Positions 43,629-57,114 of a stretch of DNA of 64,000 nucleotides are shown here, piece after piece; positions within the stretch are counted from its first letter, which is position 1; each line of letters begins with the position of its first letter. The notes under the pieces were generated by a model. It had not been told where the DNA came from. It was given only the letters and a program-made list of their open reading frames with translations, and ran no database searches. A program made the position numbers and the translations under genes. Origin of the DNA: Perognathus longimembris pacificus (lineage: Eukaryota; Chordata; Mammalia; Rodentia; Heteromyidae); NCBI RefSeq assembly GCF_023159225.1, contig NC_063168.1, positions 57,515,398-57,579,397 of the forward strand, read 5' to 3'.

Positions 43629-43674
<46 letters not shown>
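43629..43674 (+). repeat. (GT)n microsatellite
   Basis: About 23 uninterrupted GT units in intergenic sequence. Confidence 0.92.
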
Positions 43675-43676
<2 letters not shown>

Positions 43677-44924
43677 TTTCTCCCTCCATGGGGTGGTGAG
43701 TTTCTAGAGGGTCTCCTGGCTGTGGATGTCCTTGGGCACAACCTTTGTTTCCTTGCTACCTAGCTAGACTGAGCATTTGGCCCCGAGGCAGTGATTCATG
43801 GCACAGGCCAAGCTTGGCTGTGAGGACATGAGCACAGTCCATGTAGCTTGTCCAGGTCCTTCTGCTTCTCCACTTCTTTCCTCTTCTCTCAGCTCCTGGA
43901 ACCTCAGACTTTTCATCTGTAAAATAGGTCTCCATGGTCCAAGGTCTCATTGGACAATTACGAAGACTGAGAGAGAAGGAGAGTAAAACAACACAGAGCT
44001 GTTGCTTGTAGACCTTAAGACTCTGTCTTAAAAGGGAAGAGCATCAGGAAACCAGAAGGAGGCTTTTGGAAACTTGGGTGGGAGGGAAGATGCAGGGATG
44101 AGCCAAACTTGGGACCATAATGAAGTATGGGGTGGTGGGAACCCGGCAGCACCTGGGGGAACTGTGGTCTAATCAGGCAACACCACACAAATGACACATG
44201 GTGCTGCTGACCGCATATCAGCAGCTTACACTAGTTTGATATTCTTGACACACTGGCTGGGAAGAAGGGCCAGCACTCAACTCCTCACAGCTGAGGGGCC
44301 CAGATGAGAGTGGGGGTTGGGATGGGACAAGAGTCTATCAACTCTCTCAGCCCACTTCACCGGTCTTTATCCCAACTTGCCATTGTTCTCTTCTATATAT
44401 CAATTTACATTGTAGAGCCAGCTGCCTAAGCACTGTCAAATCGCAAGCACCAAAAAATATTCAAATATTCTCCTTCTGCACATACTGAATTTTTTAAAAA
44501 ATGCTGTCATTATTCATCATCAGCCAGCGATTCCTCCCTACATTTGAAAACATTCCTAGATTCTGTATTTCAATTCCTAGCAATCAGAACAATTCATTGT
44601 CTTCAACAAGAGCCCTCCATCCAGGTGGTGAGTCCACCTTCCAACATAAATTGAACACTGACTATCCATGAGATGTAGTGGGATGCTCTGAAAGGAAAAT
44701 GAAGATGAACCAGCCTCATCTACTGCCCAGAATTGTACACTATCTGGCAGAAGAGATGTGACATCACAGAAATAACTCCAAGGCCAGAAGGACCCTGGCA
44801 ATGGCTGCAAAGGGCTCAGGAACACGGCCACTGGAAGACCCAGGAGGAGGAGCACTCACCTAAACAGAGGGAGGAGTCACCCAGGCAGCATTTGCACTGC
44901 TACTGAAGTACCGTGCATCTGTCA

Positions 44925-45500
44925 GTCAGCTTCATGTCGCTACAGTGAGGTAGCGGAGACAGCGAAGTTCATAAGGAGAAATGGCTTGTTTGACTCAAGG
45001 TTTGGGTTTTCAAGTTCAAGACTGGACAGTTCCATTGGCTTGGGCCTCTGGAGAGGATAGCCAATGAGAGTGTGGGAGCAAGTAATCACATTTTGACCTG
45101 GAAGGTGGAGTGGGGGAGGATATATGGGAGAGGGAGGAAGAAGAGGGGGGATAAGAGGAGGAGGTTGAGGAGGTAGATGATTGGTGGACACGTTGCTACA
45201 GTGTCATTTTGGAGACTCTTGACCTTTGAGGGACCCACAGCTAACTTGTACTGTGTATTCATTTTCTGTTGCTGTCATAAAAAGCTACCACAACTGTAAC
45301 AGATACACGGGCTTATTATCCCACAGTGCTGTGGGTCAGAGGTGTGGGTTTGGTGTGGCACGCTGGGTCCTCCGCTCAGAGTTGCATGGGGTCGGAGTCA
45401 AGGTATTACCATGGCTGCAGTGCCTCCTGGTGGCTCTGGGGATGCGGTGCTCCTGCACATTCTGTGCTGGCTAGATTCAGGTCTCTGTGATTGCAGGAGT
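44925..45500. mobile_element. Old eutherian interspersed repeats, family not assigned
   Basis: Two stretches look like diverged dispersed repeats. One, near 44930, contains GTCAGCTTCATGTCGCTAC. The other, near 45250, has TATTCATTTTCTGTTGCTG followed by a GTGCTGTGGGTCAGAGGTGT block. Both opening motifs are familiar from common mammalian repeats, but I cannot name the families with confidence. Confidence 0.45.
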
Positions 45501-46334
45501 TAGTAAGGCTGCCACCTCCTTTCCTGTCAGCTGCCCACTGCCCCCCCTACCCCCCGCATCCCTTACGCCCCTCCAGTAATGGCAGACAAGTCCCTGCCAT
45601 GAGCTTCTAATCTCTCTGACCACGACAGCCATGTCTTACCTGACTCAAGCTGGAGAAAGGGCTGTGTCTTTGGCGGCTTATGCGAATAGACAGTTGTACC
45701 GGGATAACCCAGGGTCCTCGTCCTACTTCGGGGTCTTTCACCCTAATCACCTCTACAAAGTCTCTTTTGTTTTGCTAAGCAATGCAACCCAACCTGTGCA
45801 CCTGCTTGAGTGATGAGGGGGTGGACTTCTCCCAGCTACCCTCCTCTGGCCTAGAATTTGGTAGAATTTACTTCTGCTAAGTCAGGCCCCAAGGGCTCTT
45901 CAGGCAGAGGGAGTGGAGCGAAGAAAACTATGGAGGCAGGAACTGTCCTGCGGGGATCAGTGAAAACAGCCAGTCTTTCTTCGGGTGCCAATTCGTGGTT
46001 CCTCTAAACCCTGAAAGACAAGTGCAAGTTGGTGGGTACAGTAAGACCTTCTGAGGGACATAGAAGACAATCTGTACCTGTCAACATTGCCTGTGTGTTC
46101 TTGGGTCTTCAAGGTGTAACAATAGAAAGCCAGACACCTTTAAGAAGGAACTCTTAATAGTACACATTTGTAGCACAAAGTCCTGACCTATCAGAAGAAT
46201 GTAATAATGACTCAGAATCCTGGCCCTGAGAGAGAACCTGTTAACACTTGGGTGTTTTGTGAGATTCCTTTAAAACATGTCAGCATATCCACCCAGCTTT
46301 CTGTGTCTATTAATATTCTTCCTCAATGTTGTTT

Positions 46335-46480
46335 TTCGTGGATTTGAGATTTTCCATTGTATGGATGGATGGTGGGTGCCACAGTTTATTTAGTGAATTC
46401 TCCCAGTGTTGACATTTGGCTGGTTTCCAAGTTGTTCTACGCTCATCAACAAGGCTGAGATGAACATAACAGGATTGTTT
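46335..46480 (-). mobile_element. Old LINE-1-type 3' fragment
   Basis: TTTTCCATTGTATGGATGG, a GTTTATTTAGTGAATTC block and CTGGTTTCCAAGTTGTTC are the reverse-strand hallmarks of the end of LINE-1 ORF2. Confidence 0.55.
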
Positions 46481-47113
46481 TTTAGGGATATGTTAAACAG
46501 GATGTCATCAGACCCTCAGCAGGAATGTGGAGAGGAGCTTGGGAGGGGATGGTGAACAGCCCCTTGCTTAGTTTCTTAATGGGGGTGGTGGTGCTTGGAA
46601 GAACCACTGTGTATTATTTGTCATTAACTTGATTCAGCTGCACCTGAGGGTGCCAGGCGAGACCCTTTGACCTGTGAAGAACAGGTGTGGGTGGAGATGT
46701 TGTAGCATTAGAGGAGGCTCCTGGGAGGAGGAAGTGCCGGAGTGCTTGTTTGGATCTGTCTCTGTTGGCCTCTGGGTGCCATTAAATCATGGGAGTGAGT
46801 GTTGGAGGAGGTTTACTTTCTTCATGGAGGCTAGGAAGGGAAAGAGAGAGAGGAATAATAGTGTGAGGTTTCAATGGTCCTTTCAAGGTAAGGCACTAAT
46901 GACTTAACTTCTCCTTAGCTATGCCCCACCTCTTCAAATTCTACTACCTGTCTGTAATGAATGCTGCAGGTGGAGGACCAAGTCTTTAGTGTATAAGCCT
47001 TTGGGGGATGGTGAAGATACCAACTATAGCATGCCAGATAATGAATTCCAAATACTCACAATTACCACTTGATAACTCAGAAGACAGATACTTAGTAAAC
47101 GATCTTTCAATTT
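46481..47113. other. Intergenic sequence, no gene recognised
   Basis: I see no coding similarity, RNA gene or clear repeat in this stretch. Confidence 0.4.
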
Positions 47114-47283
47114 AAAAATGAAAAGAGGGGGCTGGGAATATGGCCTAGAGGCCAGAGTGCTTGCCTAGTTAAGCCCTGGGAGCAAAAAGAAGCCAGGGAC
47201 AGTGCTCAGGCCCTGAGTTCAAGCTGCAGGAGTGGCAAAAAACAAAACAAACAAACAAAACAAAAAACAAAAAATGAAAAGAA
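47114..47283 (+). mobile_element. Type A SINE with internal deletion
   Basis: It begins GGGGCTGGGAATATGGCCTA, but the first half jumps from its AAGCCCTGGG region straight into the AGCAAAAAGAAGCCAGG part of the second half, losing roughly 80 bases. A-rich flanks near 47114 and 47269 match (AAAAATGAAAAGA), consistent with a target duplication. Confidence 0.82.
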
Positions 47284-48063
47284 GATCAGTGACTTAACAG
47301 TCAGAGCCAAAGGAGCAGAGGGAAGGGGCAGAAGTAGACCATGGAGAAGGATAAAAAGATGGAAGAGAGGTGATATAAAGGGAAAGAAATGCATGTGTCT
47401 GTGTCATTGATGCCAAGGGCTGTAGGTACCTCATCCTCCATACTGCTCTCCAGAGCCCACTGGGGTTGGGAAGAGTACTGCCTCTCTCCACAGCTGGAGG
47501 TGGGGGCTCCCACAGGTTAACAGAGGCCAGAAGTCACCATGGGAATCAAGATTTCATGCCAAGGCCATGTGGCTCCTAAGAACTTGCTTTTTGTTGTTGT
47601 TTTTTTTTTTTACTGGAAGGCAATAAAGTGTTGTGCAGCTACTCACCCATCAGGGCCATTCTGGATGAGCACCTACTAAGTGCCACATGCTTACACAGAA
47701 ACTGGGGATTGATAGTTAAAGAAAAACACACTGTCCGCTAGACCTTAGTGGATGCCATATGCACACAGAACCATCGCCTTTGTAAGAGCTAAGAAAGTGT
47801 TATGAGAAAGTAAGCAAGGAATCTTCAACTTAGACTGGAGGGCCAGGAAAGGCCCTTGTGGAGCATATGATATTTAAGCTGAGACTGGAAGGGGTAGGAG
47901 TTAAGGGGGAAATGTTCCAGAACTATCCTGTTCAACAAATGTTGTGCTATCTAATGGGACAACCCCTAGCCACACATGATGATTGAGCCTTGCTTTCAAG
48001 GGCTGTGTCTAATGAGACTGAGAAGCTGGGTTTCAAATTTTATTTAATTTTAACTAATTTAAC

Positions 48064-48106
48064 TATATATATATATGACTATATATATATATATAACTAT
48101 ATATCT
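48064..48106 (+). repeat. Interrupted (TA)n tract
   Basis: Three short TATATA runs are separated by GACT and AACT. Confidence 0.85.
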
Positions 48107-48559
48107 TAAAAACACATGTGCTTACCAGCTCATTGTACTAGAGAGCACAGAAGCACAGCTGTAGAACAAACGTAAAGCTTAAACAAAAGGTATGAGCCAA
48201 AAAGGGGTTAGTAGCTTTCAGAAAGCTAAACTATGGTGGGGGCGGGGGGGGGGATGAGAGAAAGAGGGAAAGCAAGGGCTCAGGGAGCCAGGCTCAAACT
48301 GTACACATGTTCTCAGGAGCAGGGCTGAGCAAGAAGACACTTGGGGGAACAGGATTGAGTGTTTGGCAATCAAGGGAGTAGGACTCAGACTGAGCAGACC
48401 AATCAAGAGAGCTAGGCAGAGGATGCGGGCATCCATAGGTTTGAGAGCTTTTCGATTTTGCAGCAATAGGCATGTTCCTAAAGAGCTTTAAGAAGAGTGT
48501 TTGATGGATTTTATTGTGGCATATTTATATCCATCATACTCACTTATATATGATGTAAC

Positions 48560-48572
48560 CTCTCTCTCTCTC

Positions 48573-48613
<41 letters not shown>
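48560..48613 (+). repeat. (TC)n microsatellite
   Basis: TC repeats with one short TATTTC interruption. Confidence 0.9.
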
Positions 48614-48619
<6 letters not shown>

Positions 48620-49039
48620 TAGATCCTCTTCATCTCTGCAATCCTTTCCTCTTCACTAATCTCCTAGACAGACCCTCGTTTACATTCATGGGGGAGGAGG
48701 GAGAGGAGTGATGAGCGGTGGGAATATGGTAGGGGGGCGAATTTGTTCAAAATGTACTATGTGCATGTACAGAAATAGCATAGTGAAACTCCCTCATATT
48801 GTAAATGTATGGTAATTTAGAAATTTAAAAGGGAGGATAAGAAGAGGAATAACTTAGCCAACTTTTTTAAAGGTCATTCTTTACTGCACTAAAAAATCCT
48901 AATGGGTTATAATTAAAGGAGAGAAATTTCCGTCATTTCCTAGGCTAGAGCAGTATGCAACTCAGCCCAGGATGGAAATCAGACACATTAAAGTCACATG
49001 GATGGATATGTAGTAATATAAGTTTCAGGTAGAATCAAC

Positions 49040-51170
49040 AGAATGTACATTTTCTATTGTTATTATAAAGCGGATGTACAGAGGGGTTACAGCTTCATAA
49101 ATCAGGTAATGAGTACATTTCTCTTTGGACAATGCCACTCCTTCCTTTGTTCTCTCACAATTTTTCCTTGACCTGTCCTCACATACAAGTTGTACAGTTC
49201 ATTTTCAACATAGTTTCCACTGAGTACAATAGCACATTTCTTCACCCTAGGTCCCTCCATTTCTGTGCCCCTTTGCCCACTCCCCTTACACATAAAAGAC
49301 AGAGAAATGAACAAAGCAAAAAAGAAAAGATGAAACCTCTTGTTTCCATTTCCTGTAGTTCATTTTGATAAATACTACTTTATATGATCACAGGCACAGA
49401 GGCATTGTGCCTTTGTGTTCCTCTCCTAAGGGTATCCTCCTTTGGTCTCACTGTAGGTGAATGCCTAGAGTCCTGTATGATTTAATCATATATTTTAGAT
49501 CTAGCTTCCACATATGAGAGAAAACAAACACTATTTGCCTTTGTGCTTGGCTTACCTCACAACATGATTTGTTCAAGATCCATCCATTTCTTTGCAAATG
49601 ACAATATTTCTTTCTAACGGCTGTGTAAAATTCCATTGTGTTTAGGTACCACATACTTTTTGATCCACTCATATACTTTAGGGCATCTGGGCTGTTTCTA
49701 TAATTTGGTTATTATGAATAGTGCAACAGTGTACATGGGTGTGAAATTTCTTTATGGTATCCTGGATTTTGGTGTTCTGGGTAGATGTGGGGGGGGTGTT
49801 ATGGCTGAGTTGTAGGGAATATCTGTGTTTAATTTTTTGAGGAACCTCCAGACTGCCATCCAGAGTTGTACTAATTACATTCCCATCAGCAGTGCAATAG
49901 GGTTTCTTTTCCCCCACATTCTAGCATTTGCTGTTGTCCAATCATCTGGGGTGAGATTGAATCTCAGTGTTGTTTTCATTTCCTTTATGGCCAGGGTATT
50001 GAGCATCCTCATTATTGAGCATTTCTGAGAACTCTGTCTTTAGATCCTTTGCCCATTTAGTGATCAGTTTATTGATTTTGGGAGGGGTTAATTCCTTGAG
50101 CTACTTATATATTTGGGATATTAGGACTTTGCCTGGTGTATTGCTGGTAAAGAACGTCTTCCAGTCTGTTGGCTGTTTTTCTAGTTTAATAACTATGTCT
50201 GTAGCTGTGCAGAACTTTTTATTCTAATGTTATCCTATTTGGCAAGTCTCTCCTCTCTCTGCTGTGCCCCTGGGACTCTTTTCAAAAAGATTCTGCCTAT
50301 GTCAATAAGTTCTAGTGTTTCTCCTACTTCCTCTTTCAGTATTTTCAATGCTTCAGGTCTGATGTTGAGGTCTTTGATCCACTTTGAATTGGTATTAGTG
50401 CTTTGTTTCACATTCACTTTTAGTTTTCTGCATATGGATGCCCAGTTTTCCCAACACTGGTTATTAAAGAGGCTATCTTTTTTCCATTGTGTATCTTTGG
50501 CTCCCTTATCAAATATCAGATAACTGTAAGTATATGGTTTTAGTTCTGGGTCTTCTTGTCTGTTCTATTGATCTTTGGCTCTATTTTTGTGCCAATACCA
50601 AACTGTTTTTTTCCTTTTAGCTCTGTAGTAGAGGTTGAGATTTGGGATTGTGATACTTCTAGCATTGCTTTTTTTTTTTTTTGCCTAGAATTCTTTTGGG
50701 TATTTGAGGTCTTTTATTGTTCCACATGAATGTTTGGATTATTTTCTGTCTCAGTAAAGAACGTCGTTGGGAATTTGATGGAGATTGCATTAATTTGTAG
50801 ATAATCTGGTAGTATGGCCAACTGATATGAATATTGTAATATTAATATCACAACATTAATTCTATCTATCCATGAACATTTAAGGTCTTTCCATTTCCTG
50901 AAGTCATCTTAATTAATATGCAATGACCTCCCTTGTCTCTTTGTACTGATTTTAATGAGAAGTCTATTTTATCAGATAGCAGTATGACTACTCCTGCCTT
51001 CTCACAAGATATATTTATTTGAAAGATCTTTTCACTTGAAATTTCTATTCCTTAGACTGTGAGATGAGTTTCTTGGAGACAATAAATGGTTGGATCTTGT
51101 GAGATGAAGTTAATACTAGGGCCATAAATCTCCATTTGGTCAGAGAGCTAAGATGGTTCCTTGTCACTAT
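49040..51170 (-). mobile_element. 5'-truncated, internally deleted LINE-1
   Basis: On the minus strand, peptide fragments match ORF2 near its C-terminus (W-I-K-D-L-N-I-R-P-E at about 50370, and a Y-L-N-T-M-E-F-Y-T-A-V block at about 49640), followed by a 3' UTR-like stretch to about 49040. The 5' end (50913-51170) is an ORF2 segment that should lie far upstream, so there is an internal deletion near 50912. Multiple stops make it inactive. Confidence 0.85.
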
Positions 51171-52640
51171 TCCTCCATCTTCTCCCTCTTTCCAAATGTA
51201 CATTTTAGGAAGAAGGATCCAATAGCCTAGACCTGTGTTGTCGAATATGGTAGCCACTGGCCCCTGTGACAACTTAGCTTTACATTGATTAAAATGAAAT
51301 GGAATTTTACAGTGTTGCTCAGCTGTCCTTGTCACATTTCATATGTTCAAAGGCCATAGGAAGCTAGCTAGCAGTTGTTATTAGGCACAATCCCATCATT
51401 GCAGAAACTTCTGGATAGTGCTGATATCACTGGAAAGTGTCTAAAATGGAGCTAGAAGAGGTCAAGAAGTCACAAGAGATCATGTACACTGATGACATAT
51501 CTTTGTTGCTGTTCAGATCCCCTTTTATACTTCTTATAGGTTCTGGAAGCAGCCCCTTTCCATGACTAGCTTCTTTTCCAATTACTGTCAAAACAAGGCA
51601 AGAGTACTAAGAGGTACCCAATTAGCAGGTGTCAAAGATCATCTCTCTCAGCCTCCACTCCTGTGTTACCTCCTGTTGATCAGGACCTTCCCACCTCTGC
51701 TAGCAGGTGAGTTCACTTGTTTCATGCTCTTCATTACAAGAATCCCAGGTGCCCAGCGGATAGTTGAGCTCAGTTCAATGAAACTTCTTCTGTGATTCCC
51801 AATAGAAATTCTCCACAGTGTCTAGAACTTCAGGGGGGGGGGCGGGGAAGAGCTTTCCAAGGCCCAAGAATCACCGTAAGTGGAGCTTTTCTGCTTGCTT
51901 TCTAAACTTTTGCATTGGAAGGTTCAGCTCTCTAAAGGGGATCTGAGATAAACAGGTATGACACTGTGAACACCATTCAAGTCCATAGTGTCAACCAGGT
52001 CATGCCATGTTTCCCTCAATATTTTGAGCCTCCTCTGGGGGTACAAATGGCTGTCCTAAGTAGAATTCAGAAGTTAACTTGTACTCAGGAAAGTAGCTGT
52101 GCATTCTCCTCTATCAGGGGACATTTAGATGTCCTTGTCCTTGTCCTAAATCTTTTCTGGCCCCCTGCCTCCCCTCCCCCTAATACATCAGCAGTGAGTA
52201 GGGCTTAGATCAGAGTTGAAACTTCCCTTTGTTTCCTAGCTCCTCTCCTGGGAATTCTCTACCCTAAGCAAGCACAAGCCACCTGAAAGGCAGGGGGGGC
52301 GGGGGCTGCAGGTGGAGTTAGAGGAGAGACACTAGGGAAGGAAATGCAATGGCTTTCCCACTTGGGGATAGTGAGGGGCTTTCCCCTAGTTTTAATGTTG
52401 TTTGAGGTCTCAACTATGAGGAAAAATACAATCACCCAAGGTTGGGTTTCATTCTAAGTACAAAACAACAGGCCTCTTACATGGTTTTCTTTCAAGGCCT
52501 TCCAAGTTCTGAGGTGACCTCTGCTTCCAGATTTCTTGCCAAAACTCTGTGGAGCAAAGGCATCCAGGCCACTGCTGGGGCTGACCACTGTCTCAGTTTT
52601 CTCTGGGAGGGGAAGGGGCTCTGGTGAGTGAGGAGCCCTT
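51171..52640. other. Intergenic sequence, no gene recognised
   Basis: Unique-looking sequence with short G-runs near 51834 and 52290. No coding similarity is seen. Confidence 0.4.
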
Positions 52641-52647
52641 GCAAGAG

Positions 52648-52871
52648 CTCTGAGTGTTTTTTTTGGCCAGTCCTGGGCCTTGGACTCAGGGCCTGAGCAC
52701 TGTCCCTGGCTTCTTCCCGCTCAAGGCTAGCACTCTGCCACTTGAGCCACAGCGCCGCTTCTGGCCGATTTCTGTATATGTGGTGCTGGGGAATCGAACC
52801 TAGGGCCTCGTGTATCTGAGGCAGGCACTCTTGCCACTAGGCTATATCCCCAGCCCCCTCTGAGTGTTTTT
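52648..52871 (-). mobile_element. Type A SINE with 14-bp target-site duplication
   Basis: CTCTGAGTGTTTTT lies on each side of the element (52648-52661 and 52858-52871), which reads GGGGCTGGGGATATAGCCTA on the minus strand. Divergence is low. Confidence 0.9.
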
Positions 52872-54295
52872 AAGTGGTTTTTATTCACCCATGTTTATGG
52901 GACCTGAAATAGAGCTGGGTGGCAGAGGCCCTGTGGCTATTTTTCTCCTTTCCTGGACAATCAGTAGGGCAGGAATTTCAGGCTGTGTCTGTTTACGGAA
53001 GGCTGCAGGGGGTCTACAGAGAGGAAAGTGACATGCTGACCTCCATTCTGATGAGCTCTATGCATACAGGGGAAGAGATGTCTCTTTTCTACTTCTCCCA
53101 GCCTGTGGCTCCAAGTATGGACATGGTCCAAGATAGGTCACTGAGCTGTGTGAGGAAGAGTGGAGCTCTGCAGCAGAGTCTGTCATGAGTGCTTCTTTTG
53201 ACCTGTGTCTCCAGAATCTGTGTCTCCTGCAGGCACAGCTGTGCTTTACTCTGCCTGGTGAAACTGCTGGAGTCTGGCCTCCTGAAAGGACTAAAGGACG
53301 ACGGTCTGGTCTTTGCTATACAAAACCCTCTGATGGGTTCTAAGTAGATGGCTTTCCAAGCCTGACATCCATCTGTAACCTTTTTCCCACTGTGTATTTT
53401 CTTCTTTTCACTCCAGCCTACCTTCAGCAAAATATCTCCCCATCTTCAGTTCTCCTAGACCACGTGGCAGCCCAAAACCATGTCACTGAGCTGCTGTAGA
53501 GTCCTGGAACTGGTCACATGACTGACTGTCCTGGAGGCTGGTCATATGACTGGCCATCATCTCCCTTCTAGCTGTCCTCAGGCTTCTAGATGTTTTTGTA
53601 TGGTGCTTTCCAGTCTAGGCGCAAAAATCTTCTCTTTCCCAGCAATCCTGCTGTTGGCAGACAGGTGTAAAAAGTGCTGATAGCACACACCATAGCGGCT
53701 AACTTAATTACTGCTCTCCAGAGCAGCTGGGTTGGGTCTGTGGCGGCATTCCGAATGGCAGATCTGCCTGAGAAACAAGAAGAGACACTGTGGGCTTTAA
53801 ATAGCCAGTTGACAGACCAAGGCTGACAGTAGCCACATAGTCAGAGTTGAGATGCTTGAGCTCAGGCTCTCTTTTCTCTCCTGCTTCCAGAGTGGGGTAT
53901 GGTTCTCAGGGGAGATCTTCAGCTGGCCAGGAGAAACTTGAAAGCCAGGATGTGGTAGGACAAAGCAGGATACCTCTCAGAGGAAGTGGAGGCATAGCAA
54001 TATCCAAAAGGTAGGTTCTTTTTCATGGATTCACCAAACAGACATTTGTGAAGGATGGCTTATTTGCCAGACACTGTTCTCTCTGAAGACACAATGGCAA
54101 ATCAGTCAAATTTCCTGTTTCCATTGCCCTTTATGTAAGCTTTTCAGCCACAGTGATTTCTTGAACAAGTAAAGTTTACACCTGGGCCAGGGGTAGCCCC
54201 AGTGGTGTTTCTGTATGTCCCAGTGAAGACAGATGATACTGCCAGTGTTCTCTTGGCATATCTTGGATGCCCTAGATGGCCTTTTCTGATGCGAC
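52872..54295. other. Intergenic sequence, no gene recognised
   Basis: Antisense pairs of small open frames near 52919-53430 have no recognisable similarity. No clear repeats are seen. Confidence 0.4.
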
Positions 54296-54400
54296 AGGAG
54301 GGGAGTAGAAAGGAAGCACAGGGAAAGGTTGGGAAGGAAGGGAAGGAAAAGGAAGGAAACAGAAAGAAAGGAAAGGAAAGAAGAAGAAAGGAAAGGGAAG
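54296..54400 (+). repeat. Purine-rich (GGAAA)n tract
   Basis: Imperfect GGAAG/GGAAA units. A Lys/Glu-rich open frame across it is compositional. Confidence 0.8.
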
Positions 54401-55569
54401 ACTGTTTATCAGATAGTTATTTTAGATAGTCTCAGGAGTATGAGAGGAAAACATCTCAGGTAACTAAAGTTATTTCCCAGGGAGTTTGAGTAAGAACAAA
54501 CCCAATAAGAATAGTGACCTCTCCATCTGCTTGGAGACTGAGGATCGAATTCAAGGTCTGACCTAGACCCCCATTCTTCAGCCTGTGTGGATCTTCCAGT
54601 TTAGTTGGTCCCCTCCAAAATGGATGTTGAAAGTTGATGGGCATGCGGCAGTATTGGGAGGGGGTGCCTTTATGAGGTGATTACATCATCAGTGCTTTTC
54701 TCTTGGGAGTTCTTTTTCAGGAGTGGACAAGTTGATTAAAAAAAAAAATGAGGCAGCTCCCTGTGCCTTCTCTTTGGTCCACACTTGATTAGCCTTCCCC
54801 TTCCTACCAGGAATTGCAGTAGCATGATGCTCTCACCAGAAAATAAGCAGGTGTTATGTTCTTGTTAAAACAGTAAGCTGAAATTAACCTCTTTTCTTTA
54901 TAAATCTTCCAGCCTCAAACACTCTGTGATAGCAATGGAACATAGATTAGGACACTCTCTTTCCACCCCATGTAGCCAACATAAAGCAGCCACACCTTTA
55001 TCATGGCCTGCTCTGGTCATACCAGATTGCCTGCACTCCTGGCAGTGCCTCCTCACAGTGCATCTTCTAAAACCATCAGTCTAGTAAGGCTGAGCAAGGA
55101 GAACTGCAAACCCAAGGTGCATGTGGCAACAAATGCATTCAGACAGGACAGGTGAACCCTGAAGGATTGGATCACCACTTCTGCTCTTCTTTGATCTCCT
55201 CAGTTTACTATGTTGCTTTCTTTCATGATATCACTGCAAGTTAACACAGAGGGGTCACTCTGTGTTTGGCCTTGCATAAGTTGTTGCCCTTTGTCTTTAA
55301 AATTATCTGACAAAGAAGTAACTTGAAGCCTTAGTCTGAGGAAGAGGGATTGAAACTTGGCAAGGAAGTTTGTTTTTCCAATGTTCTCTCACTGGTTACA
55401 GGATTTGTTACTTATTGACTGAGCTCAGACCACTACTCTTAACAGGTGCACCATGCCAACATTCTTGAGGCAAGGTGGGTACTGGTCACACTTATTTCAG
55501 TCACAGGGTAGATACAGGCTGATCCTTGGGCTTGTCATTCAATTAATTCAGGGTGGGAGATAGAGAGGG

Positions 55570-55660
55570 AAGAAGGAAGAGGAAGTGGAGGAGGAGGAGG
55601 AGGAGGAGGAGGAGGAGGAGGAGGAGGAGGAGGAAGAGGAGGAGAAGGAGGAGGAAAGAA
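55570..55660 (+). repeat. (GGA)n tract
   Basis: More than 20 GGA units flanked by AAGGAAG-type sequence. Confidence 0.9.
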
Positions 55661-56790
55661 ACGGGGCTCTTGGCACATAAACACTGAATCAAGGGTTCTC
55701 CATCTTAGAATACTTTTGTATCTCCATCATTCATGTCAAGGTGCTACCTGTCAGTAGCACCCAAGGAATTCAGAAAATGACTTCCAGCATTAATGCCAGT
55801 AATTGTAAGAAGAGATCCTAAGAATGAATGGAGGAGGAGAGAAAGTGGGCACTATGGATGGAGTCAAAGGAACTTTGGAATTCAATCCAAATTCCACATT
55901 TATTTGCTATGAAGTTCAGAGGCTGTAACTAACTCTTCTGAACATCTACTATTTCCTTGTCTGTGTCATGAAGATAGTTATCTATCTCTCTAGATGTGAT
56001 TATTGTAAGTATTGAATAAATAGAATATATAAAATATTTATTAGGCATTCTTTCTCTGGTTTGGTAGCCATAGTCCTGATAATTTAGTTCTCTGGATCTT
56101 ATCTTTCACTGACACCTCTCAGCCATGGTTTGGCAACTTATAGAATGGCTCCAAGCTGTACCTGAACTTACTAGTGTGAAAACCAAGAAGAGAATAAACA
56201 ACCATGTAAGCAGCCAAAAGCTCCAAGAATCCCTTCCCACATAGCAATGGTGGATAGCTCTTTCCCATTCTGCCTCTCCCATTACTCCAGAAGTCAAATC
56301 CTCCATCTAATACTGAAGAGGGGGGAGCCAGTGTGAGACCTTTTGTCCTCAAGCCAGAGATGTTTGTTCATTTTATCTTTTCTCAGGACATCTTGGCTTT
56401 TATAACATATAACACCACGCCTGAGTGGGTTCCTGTGGACAGTGATTGTCTCAGTATCTAGGATCTGATGGCATTGTCCAACCTCAGCAGGTCACTCAGA
56501 TGCCAAACCCACATAAATCCTATGTATGTACTAGGGGAGAGGTGAAGGGAAATGTAAAACAAAAGAGAGCAGAGATTATCACTGCTGGACACACAGGGTG
56601 AGAGAAGGGAATGCCAGATCTAATGCAGAAGGAAAAGTGGAAGAAATAGTCAGCAGGGAGAATTTAACACTAGGGTCTTCCCACAAGCGGCGTTCAGGGA
56701 TGCCATCTCAGTTCTCATGGGAAACATTCCCACCCCAATTTAAAACACTCAATAGAGCTGGGACCAATAACATTTTTGATGAGTAGACCC

Positions 56791-56835
<45 letters not shown>

Positions 56836-56908
56836 CGTAGTAGCAATCAATCAATCAATCAATCAATCAGCAGCACCACCACCACCACCACTAACATCAT
56901 CATCATTC
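56791..56908 (+). repeat. Compound microsatellite (TAG)n-(CAAT)n-(CAC)n-(ATC)n
   Basis: TAG repeats run from 56791 to about 56842 with one CG interruption, CAAT/TCAA repeats to about 56868, CAC repeats to about 56891, and a short CATCAT run to about 56906. The units follow one another with almost no spacer. Confidence 0.92.
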
Positions 56909-57114
56909 ACCTCTAAAGAGGATATTGGCTCATGAGGATGCAAAACCTGGGCTCAGGAAGAGCTCCTCTACTCCAGCCCCAGAGAGCAGCCTGGCCCCAA
57001 AAGGTACTCTGCTTGGCTGTCCAGATGTAGAGTTGAGAAAATGTGAATACTAGACGAAGTCCAAATCTGCAGTTCTCTGCTACTACTGGGTGTTTCTTTT
57101 TTGTTTTCTGTCTT

